DNA of 64,000 bases from NCBI RefSeq assembly GCF_000182565.1, contig NW_015971547.1:124001-188000 (forward strand), given 5' to 3'. Below the pieces are notes generated by a model, which was given only the letters and a program-made list of their open reading frames with translations, searched no databases and was not told where the DNA came from. Position 1 is the first letter of the stretch. The number at the start of each line of letters is the position of its first letter. Source of the DNA: Spizellomyces punctatus DAOM BR117 (Eukaryota > Chytridiomycota > Chytridiomycetes > Spizellomycetales > Spizellomycetaceae). The position numbers and the translations under genes were made by a program. Below are positions 34,375 to 44,860 of this stretch, piece by piece.

Positions 34375-36759
34375 TTAGTGCGTGACAGTCTCCTTTTGTT
34401 CCTGCTTTCCCGGCGGATCGGACGCACTCAGTTCATGCGAACCTAATAGATTTACAAGCTTCTCGCCTTTTACTGTGTTTTTGCGCGTCCAACCTTCAGC
34501 AAGTCTGATAAACTCGGTAGCTACATCCTCCCTGACATCAACATTGTATCGTTGTATCACGTCCCACACCAGTCTAGCTTTCCGAGGACGACGATGAGCC
34601 GCACAGGATCGTAGTGCGGCACGAGCAACCGCCGGATGAATAGTGACGGGTCGTTTCCCATCTTTTGCGGTCGTTGAGGCAGTAGAGGTATCGGACTTGG
34701 ATACGGCGGAAACATACTCCTCCCACAATCCCCAAGCCATTTCAAAGTTTCTATTCTCCTTCGACTGAATGAAGAGCAGTGTTGCATACGTGTAATGGTC
34801 AAAGGGGATTCGGGCCAACCGCATGTCCTGCAATACTCGTTCCACGGATCTCGGATCACCAAACGAGGCGAGGAGCAGATGGTTGAAGGTGAAGGTGTCA
34901 GGAGTTATCTGATCCGCCACCATGTCTTTATAGAATTGAAAGGCCGATTCGGGGCGCACAGATAACGTTGCGCTTTTTATTAAGGCGTTGTACAGGTAAT
35001 GTCGTGGAGTAAATCCGGCGTATCTCATGCGTCCAAGCCACTCTGCGGCAGCTACGAGGTTCCCTGCTTTAAGATACCCAAGTATGATCCGCTCATACAG
35101 TGGGTAAATGGGATCTCCTCCCATATCTACAAGGTCTTGAAACAAGACCACTGCTCCATCCATATGCCCAGTAGAGCACAAGGCATGAATCAGATGCACA
35201 TACGTTCCCATGGATGGCTTTTTGAACGCTTTTTTGTGCTCCACATAGGCATTCAAGGCGTCTTCAAGACGTCCTGCACTCAGGTATCCTCGGATCAAGC
35301 GTCGCCAGGTTATCCCCGACGGCTTACACCCGGCGATTTTCATCTTTTCAAACTCCTCCAGAGCCTTGTCAAGATTGCCAACGCGCACCCACCCGCTAAT
35401 GAGAATGTTGTAATTGATGGTCGTAGGCGTGATTCGGGACATCATGTCTCGAAACACTTCTTGACACGTTTGCATGTCCCTTGCCGTCGCAAATGCTGAT
35501 TGAAGAATGGTAAAATGGTGATGATTCAATGTGATCCCGGAACTCAAGAGCTGTCGATAGTAGCGCATCGCATTGATCATAAGTCCCTCCCTGGCACAGC
35601 CATGTATCAAGGCACCGTACGTGTATCGATCTGGCTTCATTCCCGTCTCTATCATATGCTCAAATAGATTGGCCGCATCGTATAGTCGAGATGTGCGCGA
35701 TAAGCCGACAATCATGATGTTAAATGTGTCGGTCTCAGGTTTCAGCCCCGCTTTGTCGATCGCTACAAACAGTTCATGAGCAGCGTCCAGCTGCTTCTGT
35801 CCAAAGCACAGTTCTAATAAAACGTTGTAAGTGACTACAGTAGGTTGGATGCCAGCTTCGAGCATCTCGGCAAAGATGCTCTTCGTGGTGTCGGCGTCGC
35901 GACGCTTGGCGTATGCGGACATTAGTGTAGTATAGTTCTTGACAGTGGCAGCCAAGCCTTTTGATTGCAACTCTCGAAAAGCAGACATTGCTTTATCTGG
36001 TTTATTCCCTCGAGCGTACCCCAGTATAATGGACTGATAAACATTTGCGTCGGGAGTATATCCTGCTTCGATCATCAATGGAAGGATCTGTCGCGCGCCA
36101 TCTCCGTCACCCATGGATCCTAGTGCGTCCATCAACAGCCGGTATGTATCTTCATCGGGTATCTCCGCATTATTCTTCATCTTCTCGAGATGCACCAATG
36201 CTCGTCCAATGGTAAACGACTCGCGATTACGGACAATATAGGCATTAGCCACATACGTCTTCAAGTCCGTCCAGCGACCCTGTTTGACCTGTTTTTCTAG
36301 ATACTCTAGTTTCGTCTCAATTTCCGGTAGATCGTCAGCATGGTGAAGCACCGCTCCCACGACTTTGAGGGCCTTTTCCCGGGACAATAACAATCGGCTG
36401 TTCGTATCAGCACATACATTTGCAAATGCTTCCCAGATTTTACCAATGTCCTCTGGTGCAGCTTCAAGAGCCGCGTCTAGAGCTGCGAGCAGCTCAGTTG
36501 ACGTCCTTGTCGAATAAGATTGTTTCGAGACAAGAATGGAATGAGAAGAAAATGTCGGGACAATGCTCCGCTCTGGTGAACGCCGAGGTAGTCTCTTTCG
36601 AGGAGGTGGCTCGCGTCCGGAAACCCACGAGAAAAAGCAACCGGCACATACTGAGGTTGGAAGCCAGCGCTCGACAAATGCCGGGTGACTGGGAGATGGG
36701 GGTATACGATGTCTTGATGATGTTGCTCTTTTAAAAGCATTGGGTAGAAAGGGCCTCAT
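34375..36759 (-). CDS. Pentatricopeptide repeat protein, probably mitochondrial
   Basis: RNA-binding helical-repeat protein of 794 residues in one exon. About fifteen 35-residue PPR motifs run from about residue 205 to 700; typical examples are TVVTYNVLLELCFGQKQLDA, KPDRYTYGALIHGCAREGL and TPDTFTFNHLLLASF. The N-terminal ~60 residues are rich in Arg, Ser and Pro with few acids, as in a mitochondrial targeting sequence. PPR proteins bind organelle transcripts and act in their stability, processing or translation. The residues at the RNA-code positions could be read, but I have not assigned a target. No SMR, E or DYW domain is visible. Its start is 417 bp from the divergent Zap1-like gene, across a promoter with three CACGTG boxes. 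Confidence 0.93.
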   Translation of the reverse strand: MRPFLPNAFKRATSSRHRIPPSPSHPAFVERWLPTSVCAGCFFSWVSGREPPPRKRLPRRSPERSIVPTFSSHSILVSKQSYSTRTSTELLAALDAALEAAPEDIGKIWEAFANVCADTNSRLLLSREKALKVVGAVLHHADDLPEIETKLEYLEKQVKQGRWTDLKTYVANAYIVRNRESFTIGRALVHLEKMKNNAEIPDEDTYRLLMDALGSMGDGDGARQILPLMIEAGYTPDANVYQSIILGYARGNKPDKAMSAFRELQSKGLAATVKNYTTLMSAYAKRRDADTTKSIFAEMLEAGIQPTVVTYNVLLELCFGQKQLDAAHELFVAIDKAGLKPETDTFNIMIVGLSRTSRLYDAANLFEHMIETGMKPDRYTYGALIHGCAREGLMINAMRYYRQLLSSGITLNHHHFTILQSAFATARDMQTCQEVFRDMMSRITPTTINYNILISGWVRVGNLDKALEEFEKMKIAGCKPSGITWRRLIRGYLSAGRLEDALNAYVEHKKAFKKPSMGTYVHLIHALCSTGHMDGAVVLFQDLVDMGGDPIYPLYERIILGYLKAGNLVAAAEWLGRMRYAGFTPRHYLYNALIKSATLSVRPESAFQFYKDMVADQITPDTFTFNHLLLASFGDPRSVERVLQDMRLARIPFDHYTYATLLFIQSKENRNFEMAWGLWEEYVSAVSKSDTSTASTTAKDGKRPVTIHPAVARAALRSCAAHRRPRKARLVWDVIQRYNVDVREDVATEFIRLAEGWTRKNTVKGEKLVNLLGSHELSASDPPGKQEQKETVTH

Positions 36760-37176
36760 GTTATGTTGGTTTCTGGTGCATAGTCAGCATCTCTGCAATA
36801 CGATGCAAGCGGTTGTGGTTTGCAAAGTTCGATGAATCCCCTTCCAGTATCCGCTTGACAACAAGAGGTTGGCATTGGTTGCTATGTATCACGCGCCTAA
36901 GCAGCACGTGAGACACGTGGTATGAATGAATCAAAATGATTCCACGTGACTTCTTCATCCGAAAGTCCCGACGCCAGAAGGACAAAAAGTGGCAGCAGCT
37001 GGAGCGTTTCTTGTCCTCATTTCAAAGCTCGGAAATTGAACGCTCATCTACATTACAGCTGCTTATAGACGGTTATACACAAGCAGCCATTATAAAAATC
37101 TCGCTACGTGCAAAGATACTCCCACTTTGCTTCGTGTGCTGAACTCTTTCACATCAAGCCGCTTCAGCGGAAAAAC
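36760..37176. promoter_or_regulatory. Divergent PPR / Zap1-like promoter with three CACGTG boxes
   Basis: Three perfect CACGTG palindromes lie at 36905-36910, 36914-36919 and 36943-36948, all within 44 bp in the middle of the shared promoter. The first two are 9 bp apart start to start. CACGTG is the core E-box for bHLH proteins such as Cbf1, Pho4 and Max. Three in 44 bp is far above chance. Confidence 0.6.
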
Positions 37177-39002
37177 ATGGAGGTAGAGTTTCCTTTCAAG
37201 TCAATTAAGACAAGAGTTTCGTTACTGACACTGTCATTTTTAGCAAATACCCTCAACTGGACCTAGTCCAACTTCACTCCCCTCAGTTCAGTTCCCCTCG
37301 GCGCCACTCCCACCGCCTGCGCCCCTCCAGCAATGCTCTGGAATCTGTGACAACCGTTTTTGCCAGGATGTGCTCATGCGGTACAATAGTCTTATAGCTC
37401 AGTTGTCTGCTGGTCTGCAGAGTCATACCCGGCCCCTGCTGCAAGGCCAAACGGCCACCATGTTTCTACTACCTCCTCCTGCTCCGAGCCACTTCGGAAG
37501 GCTGCCGAATCTGCCCGGAATTTTTCCGGAACGTTTGTCACTCGGTGTGCCGTCGGTTAGCTCTGCGAATAATGTAGCTACATGGTGGACCTCAAGCTCA
37601 CCAACCGAGCCCTCCATACCCGCTGTTGCCGACCCAGTGCCTCTGGCCGCACAAGATGCTGTTTCCATGGAAGGATTGGAGAAGAATCCAGAGGTGACGA
37701 AGCAAGACACGAATGATGATGACCTAGTGATTGTGGTGGATGATGAAGAGAATGCTCCAAGTGGCGATGTCAAAAGCTCTGACAACGCCGAAGCTGATAC
37801 CAAATGCAAATGGGCTACTTGCACTGCGGAGTTCCGGACAGTCGATGAGCTACTTCCCCACATCAGCAAATTACATCTTTCTGCAAACCGTGTCGGTCAC
37901 CCTGCAAAGAGGCCTAGACCGGACCGTGCCTCTCCAGCCCTATCGACCGTTGGAAGCGACATGGCAACTGAGGATGCAATGTCGAATGCGCAGGACGCAG
38001 ACGATACGGCATCGATTTCCGATGATGGTGTTTCTGTTGTGGATTCAACGGCTGGATCATCGTCTGCGAGAGCGACTTTCTTTCATGCGTGCAAGTGGGC
38101 ACTGTGCAGCTTGTCAAGCTTTTTCTCAGTGGACGACCTGATACAGCACCTGTGCTCCGACCACTTGGCAATTTCAAAGGGGAACATGCGTCCGCACGGA
38201 TGTCTTTGGCTTGGATGTGGTACGTAATGTATTACCAGGCGCCTTAGGACAGATCACAATCTAATGCACAGTCACTGCTGACAGCGCATCGTTTCGAAAC
38301 CTTTGATGAACTCACTGATCATGTATCAGAGGATCATATCGGGTCTGGGCAACATGAATACGTCTGTATGTGGGAAAATTGCGATCGGAATGGAAAGCCT
38401 TTCAACCAACGGCAAAAGGTTATGAGACACATTCAAACTCGTAAGCAACCAGAATGATTGGCGTTGGGCCCATGGGCATCTCTAACTAATAGAGGTTCCT
38501 GCAGACACGGGCGATAAACCGTACCAGTGCACTGTCTGTAACCAAAGATTCTCGGAATCTGGGATTATGACCCAGCATATGCGCACGCATACAGGTTGGT
38601 GTCAGATTTTCATCTCGTTTAGGCGTCACTTGCAATACTCATTTTGGCGATGGTATAGGTGAACGTCCCTACAAATGCCCCGAACCCACATGCGAACGCC
38701 AATTTGCTATACCCGGTGCGCTCACCATTCATATACGGAAACATACGGGAGAAAAGCCGTTTAAATGCAAAATGGATGGGTGTGATAAGCGATTCGCGGA
38801 AAGTAGCAACTTGACGAAACATGTAAGTACTGTTATCCGCGAGACTATGATCTTTTTTCTAAAGGTGTGTGTACTTTTGACATAGTTGCGAGTACATACG
38901 GGAGAGAAGCCTTTTAGATGCCCCATGCAGCAATGCACAAAGAAATTTGCACGACCTGATCAGGTGGCTCGGCATCGGCGCATCCATGAGAAGAAAAACT
39001 AA
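37177..39002 (+). CDS. C2H2 zinc-finger transcription factor, Zap1-like
   Basis: Probable transcription factor with eight C2H2 fingers. Six exons (37177-37182, 37244-38219, 38285-38440, 38505-38594, 38659-38822, 38886-39002) join in frame to 502 residues; the first coding exon is just ATGGAG. Three fingers have the CxWxxC form (CKWATC, CKWALC, CLWLGC), and another is CMWENC. Four classical fingers follow with TGEKPF-type linkers, e.g. [20 protein letters not shown] and [20 protein letters not shown]. The mix of paired CxW fingers and a C-terminal DNA-binding array recalls yeast Zap1, the zinc-responsive activator, and Gli/Zic proteins. The zinc-sensing role is inference. The region between residues 40 and 240 is Pro/Ser-rich and acidic. 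Confidence 0.88.
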
Positions 39003-39128
39003 TAAACGCTTAACAAGGAGGATGCTTCCTCTAGCTTAATTTTGGTGCACATAGAAGTTTGCTATCGATTTTGTATAAAATATTGTTGTTAGTTTCTATT
39101 ATATACATTTGCTGGACTAATTTGAGCA

Positions 39129-39933
39129 TTATGTCTCTGCTTCTTTCAACAGGCGCATCAGTAAGCGCATGGGCATTCCGATTATGGAGTCTTCATCCCC
39201 CTCTCGTTTCAATAGATACGGCTCTAGGAGAGCTTGATGGAACAGCAAGTTACGAAAAGATATGCACCACACAAAAATCACAGAGTACTTACGATCATCA
39301 ATCATGAATCCTCCACAGCAATGCATCACATCCCCTTTAGAAATGAGCCCGTTGATAACAGGTGTAGGAATGGGGGCAAAATATTGTTGGGCAACGTCTA
39401 CCCCATGTACTTGCTTTCCTGTTTTGGTATTTGCTTGATTTGACTTGAATGAGAGGCAATTGAATGTGTTCGATGAGAAGCGGTACAGCGACACTCACTG
39501 ACTACAACTGCCGAATGGGTCTCGGCTGGCGCATTTGCATAGCTACGTAGGTATTCCCGGCACATCTGAGGATAGCCAGCGTAAACCAGGTGCTGGTGTA
39601 TCTTACGGGCCATGAATGTTCCTGCAACCTTACCTCCTCATTCTCTGGCTTCTCTCTCACTCCACCTTCCCAAGCAACAACCTGGTCACAGGTAACGACC
39701 AAAACATGCTGACCCTGTACCTGCGCAACAAGTGCGTCCGCCTTTGCTTTGGCAACGGCCAAGCATACTTGGCTCGGTCCGTTGGCATCCGCGCGGCCCG
39801 CGACGGCTTTTTCGTCAATGTCGGGTTTTAGAGTCGTGAATTCGACATTATGGGATTTGAGAATTTTAGCTCGGAATTTGGAGGAGGATCCAAGGATGAC
39901 GGGAAGAGACGTTCTCGCCTCTGTAACCGACAT
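39129..39933 (-). CDS. Maf-like nucleotide pyrophosphatase
   Basis: Nucleoside triphosphate pyrophosphatase of the Maf/HAM1 fold, which removes non-canonical or modified nucleotides. Four exons (39634-39933, 39499-39565, 39293-39433, 39129-39232) give 203 residues, all frames consistent. Landmarks: LPVILGSSSKFRAKIL (active-site loop), VLVVTCDQVV, GGVREKPENEE, AETHSAVVVTNTKTGKQ across the third exon, and GGFMIDDPLLEPYLLKREGD. IIGMPMRLLMRLLKE ends the protein. An upstream in-frame ATG at 40020 would add 29 residues (MRNQRSLAQPLWAQFLTSSM) and could be a mitochondrial leader; 39933 fits the usual family length. Confidence 0.92.
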
Positions 39934-40298
39934 TGCTAGATCTTCTCTGCAACAGCGTGACATGGACGAGGTTAGGAACTGAGCCCAAAGTGGCTGTGCA
40001 AGTGATCGTTGATTACGCAACCCTTGTCAGGTGGAAACGGAAGCTTTGTCACGCCGTGCATCTCTCCTCCAATGAATGTGTGAAATGCCCATCCTCTGCA
40101 GGACGCAGCGCACCTGCAGTCTCAGAGATATCCATTCTTGATTGCGCACTGGTAAGTGGTTTTTTGACGACATCTGGAGTGTGCACAGCTGGGTGTGGGA
40201 AAGTCACAGTTCATCCGCTACCTCACGAACCTTTAACGTGTACTATTATTTCCCCCAGATTCTCTCGATACTCCCATAAAGAAAAAAGTTGATAACTT
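39934..40298. other. Divergent promoter, Maf-like / SIM-motif protein
   Basis: 365 bp between divergent starts, less if the upstream Maf ATG at 40020 is used. I see no clear motif. Confidence 0.35.
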
Positions 40299-42298
40299 AT
40301 GGAAATGTTCAGTTCCTCTGATTGCTTTTCTCAGCAAGGCTTCGGTGGTCCGAAAGATTTGACCGGTTTGGAGCGGGCCGGTCTCAAGCTTCAAGAGGAG
40401 GGCACTGAGGAGTCAGCCGTTAACATTGAACAGTCGGATTCACCTGAGCGTGGGACCTCCTTGAATTCCCCCCCTGCGTTGTCTACGAGTTCTCGGATCA
40501 GCAGGGTTAGGAGTGATTTGGATATGCTGCCTGGGTCGCGGGGTACGTTCTAAAGAGAGGATGCTGTGGTCCAATGGTAGTCCAATGGTATGCTGACATG
40601 CTTTATCAACAGAGATTCCTGTTATAAAAAATGTTTACTTTCGTGATCCTATAAGTAATATCACATGGTCTGATTTCACCGATGAGACAACGACCGAAAT
40701 CACGGATGATTCAGATTCGGAGTCGGATTGTCCCATCGGTCCCCTAAAGGTTTGAAATAATCTCGTGTGCTGTCTCCGCGTGCATGTCATTAAGATCGTG
40801 TTTTGGTACATGGCAGCATAGGGCCCTCATAGACCTCACGGATGATTCAGATTCGGAGTCGGATTGTCCCATCGGTCCACTAAAGGTTTGAAATAACCTC
40901 GTGTGCTGTCCCCGCATTCATATCATTGACATTGATTTTGGCACACAGCGGCCAGGAGCCCTCATAGACCTCACGGAAGATGAAGCAGGTGACGAAGACG
41001 AGGAGGGTGCCCCCGAACCCTGTGACTCAGTAGGAGATATCGACATAGTAGAAGATATTGATTCAATTGGAGATGTTGGCTCAGCAAAGATTGTCTCGGA
41101 TCCCGTTGCAGAAAAGGAATTGGAGGAAGAAATTGACCTGGTTGGGGATGCGGGCCCGACCGAGACTGTCTCAGAATCTCCAACAGCTACACAACCTATC
41201 GCAGTTCTAGATGAAAATGAAATTACTGACGAAACGGACGACGTTGAAAGTATTGATGTCCAAGTGCCAACTCTGAGCTCCGCTGACGAAATGTTCCTCA
41301 CCTCCAATGATGAATCTGAAGAAGTCAGTGAATTTTCAAGCGTAATGGTATATGTGATTCCCAATTGCATGAAATGTGAACTGTGAGTTGACTAACCCGC
41401 ATCGATACAGGACGAGTCGCCATCATATTCTGACGACACATCGGACCTCGATTCTGCTTTCGGTTTCTCCAAATGCTCGCCTCCTCTCAGTAAACAACTT
41501 GATAGCATGAAACTTCATTGCGCGTGGGGACGTGAGATGGTATCAACGCTTGCGGTGGATAAAGATATATCCACTACGCATTTGGAGTCGGTAATCCCCA
41601 TGAGGGCTTGGCGAAAGGAAGCGATTGACCGCATCATCGCCATTACAGCTTGTATTACTGTCACTGGAAACATCGAGGGCGTGGCAGAGATGAAACATGC
41701 CGTTCAGGAAATCAACGAAGGACTGCTAAAGCATACGAGCGACCAAAGGGACTGGTATCAGCAACTCGAAAAATTGTTGCAAGATTTAGATAAGGCACTC
41801 AGTTTGGAAAAAGTACCGATAGTTGCGCAGCGCTCCAATACGGACAGTTCGAACGTAGAAGAGCGTCTACCAACGATTCAGAGTAAGAACGATCAGTCAC
41901 AAAACACAGCGGATAGATGTGAACAACCGTCGAACAACATTGGTCACATTGAAGCTAGCGTCGCTTCGACGAAGCGGTGCACGTTTTCCCAACGAAGCGA
42001 AGAACCACAAAGGCAAATCACACTCGCTCAGAACGAAAACGAGCGACTTGCGAAACTTGTGAATGACATCGCACTAGATGCTCCAGTATCCGCCGACGAT
42101 AAATCAATGGACGACCTACACCAAGTTCCGAGCCAAGGTCGTAAAAGGGGAGCAGACGATATTCTTGATTTGCATGCAAAGCGTCATTGTTGTTCACACT
42201 CGACGGACCATCGTGGAGCGTTTGTGGCTGGATGGATCTCAGGGATGTTTGCTGGTATCGTTAGCAGTATTGCTGGCATCATTTACCTGGGAAGTTGA
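40299..42298 (+). CDS. Novel acidic tail-anchored protein with duplicated SUMO-interacting-like motifs
   Basis: I recognise no family. Exons 40299-40542, 40613-40749, 40817-40885, 40949-41347 and 41411-42298 join in frame to 578 residues. ALIDLTDDSDSESD (from residue 130) and ALIDLTEDE (from 154) are classical SUMO-interacting motif patterns: a short aliphatic core followed by acids. The third exon is a near copy of the end of the second; the two share 16 residues, DDSDSESDCPIGPLK preceded by T. Residues 155-290 are strongly acidic. Residues 320-480 look helical, possibly coiled coil (VKEELDK-like heptads are not strict). The last ~25 residues, AGWISGMFAGIVSSIAGIIY, form one membrane segment with glycine spacing, so the protein should be tail-anchored with its acidic part in the cytosol or nucleoplasm. 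SUMO binding is inference. Confidence 0.75.
40701..40972 (+). repeat. Tandem exon-intron duplication, two 135-136-bp units
   Basis: The sequence starting CACGGATGATTCAGATTCGG at 40701 recurs at 40837, and a third, diverged start (CACGGAAGATG) is at 40972. Each unit contains the end of an exon, the GTTTGAAATAA donor, the whole intron and the start of the next exon. The exon part is almost identical and the intron part has drifted, so this is a recent exon duplication that kept frame. Confidence 0.9.
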
Positions 42299-42573
42299 GG
42301 AATTCTTCGTTGAGGATGGACATTCCTGTCAGCCGACTGATGGCCTTGTGTTATGAAAGTGAGCAGGCGTTAGTTACTGTGGTTTGGAGCACATTGGCTT
42401 TGTATATGTTTAGTTGTTACTGTATCCTGTTGTTACTTTGTATTATTCTGTTCCGCGTAGCATATCTTTACTGTTTGTCGCGGGTTGTATGTAGCATATC
42501 AATTCCTGTAAAGAAATAACCGTTGAATTCCTTGAATCATTAAAAGCTTATCCGAATTTTATTTTCACATAGC

Positions 42574-43464
42574 TTAATCCCTGGCGTACTCTACGGGCTC
42601 TATCGCAGCTCTAATCTTTTCTACAATCACTTCACCTTCACCTGCACCCGTCGTTTTTCTTACACATAATACATTCCGACTGCACAAGTCGTATACCTCT
42701 GCTCCATTCTCTTCTCGCGATCCTTTCTCCCAGTTGACGACTATCCCGCCGGCTTCGCGTAAAATTACGGTAGCAGCCGCCACGTCCCATGCATGAACAC
42801 CAGCCTCCCAATACGCGTCCAGTGTACCCCTGGCGACATAACACATTGTCAAAGCTGCAGACCCAATAGTACGCACTCCTCGGGCCGGTGATGCAACGAC
42901 TTTGTGTAGAGTTCTTACTTTCGGATCCAGAATCTCTGGTGCGCGGTCCGACCCATATTCGCTAGCAACAAGCGCGGTCGAGAGGGAAGGTAGAGGCTTG
43001 AGAGGCGGCAAGGGCAACGGTGTCTCGTTCAAGAACGCTCCACCGCCATGTGTCGCATAAAAGAGCTCCTCCATAATCGGGTTATACACCACCCCAACAA
43101 CAGGCCGTCCCTTTATTACCAACGCAATTGCAACGGCCACAAAAGGGAATCCATGGACAAAATTGGTTGTACCGTCGATGGGATCCACAACCCAAGACGG
43201 CGTATCGTCCAACCCCGTCCGCTTGCTCTCAGACTCTGAGACAGATTCCTCACCAACAAACTTGTGGGAAGGGTACACGGAGCGGAGATGCGAAAAGATG
43301 ACTTGTTCAACTTGACGATCGACTTGGGTAACGAGGTCGGCGTCGTTCGCGTTTTTAAGGTCTATGGAAAGCGTAGTGCGGTTTGTAAAGGCATTTTTGA
43401 TGATGGCTCCGGCTGTGCGGGCAATGGAAAGGGCTTCGGTGAGGTAGGGCTTGTAGTCTGCCAT
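42574..43464 (-). CDS. Inositol monophosphatase family phosphatase
   Basis: Mg2+-dependent, Li+-sensitive phosphatase that frees myo-inositol from inositol monophosphates. One exon, 296 residues. Metal and substrate motifs are intact: HKFVGEESVSES (Glu ligand), WVVDPIDGTTNFVHGFPFVA (the family signature) and EAGVHAWDVAAATVILREAGG (C-terminal signature). The start is MADYKPYLTEALSIA; the frame is open further to 43536, but that ATG is only 40 bp from the start of the longest divergent Sec20 frame and adds 24 residues with no family support. Related 3'-nucleotidases (Met22) have a different second motif. Confidence 0.96.
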   Translation of the reverse strand: MADYKPYLTEALSIARTAGAIIKNAFTNRTTLSIDLKNANDADLVTQVDRQVEQVIFSHLRSVYPSHKFVGEESVSESESKRTGLDDTPSWVVDPIDGTTNFVHGFPFVAVAIALVIKGRPVVGVVYNPIMEELFYATHGGGAFLNETPLPLPPLKPLPSLSTALVASEYGSDRAPEILDPKVRTLHKVVASPARGVRTIGSAALTMCYVARGTLDAYWEAGVHAWDVAAATVILREAGGIVVNWEKGSREENGAEVYDLCSRNVLCVRKTTGAGEGEVIVEKIRAAIEPVEYARD

Positions 43465-43618
43465 TGTAGAATGTAGCAAAGCACATAGCCCGCCGTTGGA
43501 AGAGCGTATTATGGGAGGGTCGCGATACGCAACCATGGCAACAAGGTCATCGTGCGCAGCTCGCTCACATCATCACCTTTCGCTCATCTCAGCACTTGTT
43601 TCCAACAAAAGCACGAAC

Positions 43619-44628
43619 ATGCTCCGAACAGCTCCTACACACTCCCAAACCCGTCAACGGGAACCATCCCCGCCACCACAGTCTCTCGCACCACACATAA
43701 AACGACAATTTGACACTCTTGCGCGCACCGAACTCCGACTTCAAGCCGCCATTTCTCGGCTTGCAGAATGTGAAGGTCCACAGTTGACTATCGTGAAGCA
43801 GAATGACGAGATTAGGGCAATGTTGAAAGGGCTCTCAAAGGGCATAGATGTAGGGTTGAAGCATCAGTTTCGGATATTGCCTTTGTAAGACTAATGTGCT
43901 TTTAATGGTTACCAGGATCTGAATTTAATCGCGGAAGAGCAGGACCGACCGAGTGATACCCACGCCATCCTTTCCCAACTCTCCCAACACCAAGAACACT
44001 ACAAACAGTACGTTCACTTGACATTCTTTGTGGCTTTTTGCGATATACTTACTTTCCACGCAGACTTCAACTCTCTCTCCGAAAAGCCAACTTATCCGCC
44101 ACCCGCAACCTAACCCAAGCCGCCGAAAAAGAGCGACAGGAGCTGCTTAAAGGCGGCTCAGAGCAACGGCACCTTCGGATGCGCAAAATGCAAGACAGTC
44201 GATCGGTGGTACAAGCGAGCAACGAACTGACACAATCTATGCGACATGCCGTGGAGATGCTTTCAACAGAATTGGGAAAGAGTGTGGAGGTGAATAAAGC
44301 TTTTGGTGGGTATTCACTTTGGATTTGCTGTTGTTTATATGGTAGTATCGCAGTTCAGAGTTTTAACTTGTCGGTAGACGAGTCGAGTCGCGTTCTCTCG
44401 AAAACAGTCACAGAATACCTCGCCTTCGGCTCCGTTCTCCGAACCTCCCGACAACTCGTGACAAAACTCCAACGCCGAGACTGGACAGATCGGTTGTTGT
44501 TACTATTTGGGCTATTGGTATTTACTTTGAGCGTCTTGAGCATTTTAAGGAGACGCCTCTGGATCTGGGTTCCAGGGTGGAAGTGGGTCACGGGACAGTG
44601 TGGGGAGGACGACTGGCTTTGTTTTTAA
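43619..44628 (+). CDS. Sec20/BNIP1 Qb-SNARE
   Basis: ER Qb-SNARE of the Use1-Sec20-Ufe1 complex, acting in Golgi-to-ER retrograde fusion. Exons 43619-43849, 43916-44007, 44064-44305 and 44378-44628 join in frame to 271 residues. The signature LSLRKANLSATRNLTQAAEK then ERQELLKGG corresponds to the conserved Sec20 segment. The SNARE helix runs from NELTQSMRHAVEML to QLVTKLQRRDWTDRLL, with the membrane anchor LLLFGLLVFTLSVLSILRRR directly after it. The end GEDDWLCF is not an HDEL-type retrieval signal, unlike budding yeast Sec20. The frame is open upstream to 43496 with two more in-frame ATGs; 43619 fits family length and leaves a 154-bp shared promoter. Confidence 0.9.
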
Positions 44629-44860
44629 ACAGAGACGCAATTTTCGCTGTTGAATGACAAGTGTTCTTGACACTGTTGAGGACGAATTGTGTTTATTTTT
44701 GCATTGGTCGAAAAAGTCTTCATGATTCATACCTTTGCTACCAAAGAATCTGCGCACAAGTTCGCGTATGCGAATATATTCATAATCACGTTTCATCCAT
44801 TAGCACAACTACAATTACATACTTTAAGCGCCCTGCAGATTCATCCCGTATATCAAACAT

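Noticed and set aside
36936-37142. Plus-strand 68-codon frame in the PPR/Zap1-like promoter
   Set aside because: No family, starts inside the CACGTG cluster and has no splice link to the Zap1-like exons.
40571-40591. Short repeat TCCAATGGTA x2 and possible CCAAT boxes
   Set aside because: Lies in an intron of the SIM-motif gene; two 10-bp copies are not enough to claim function.
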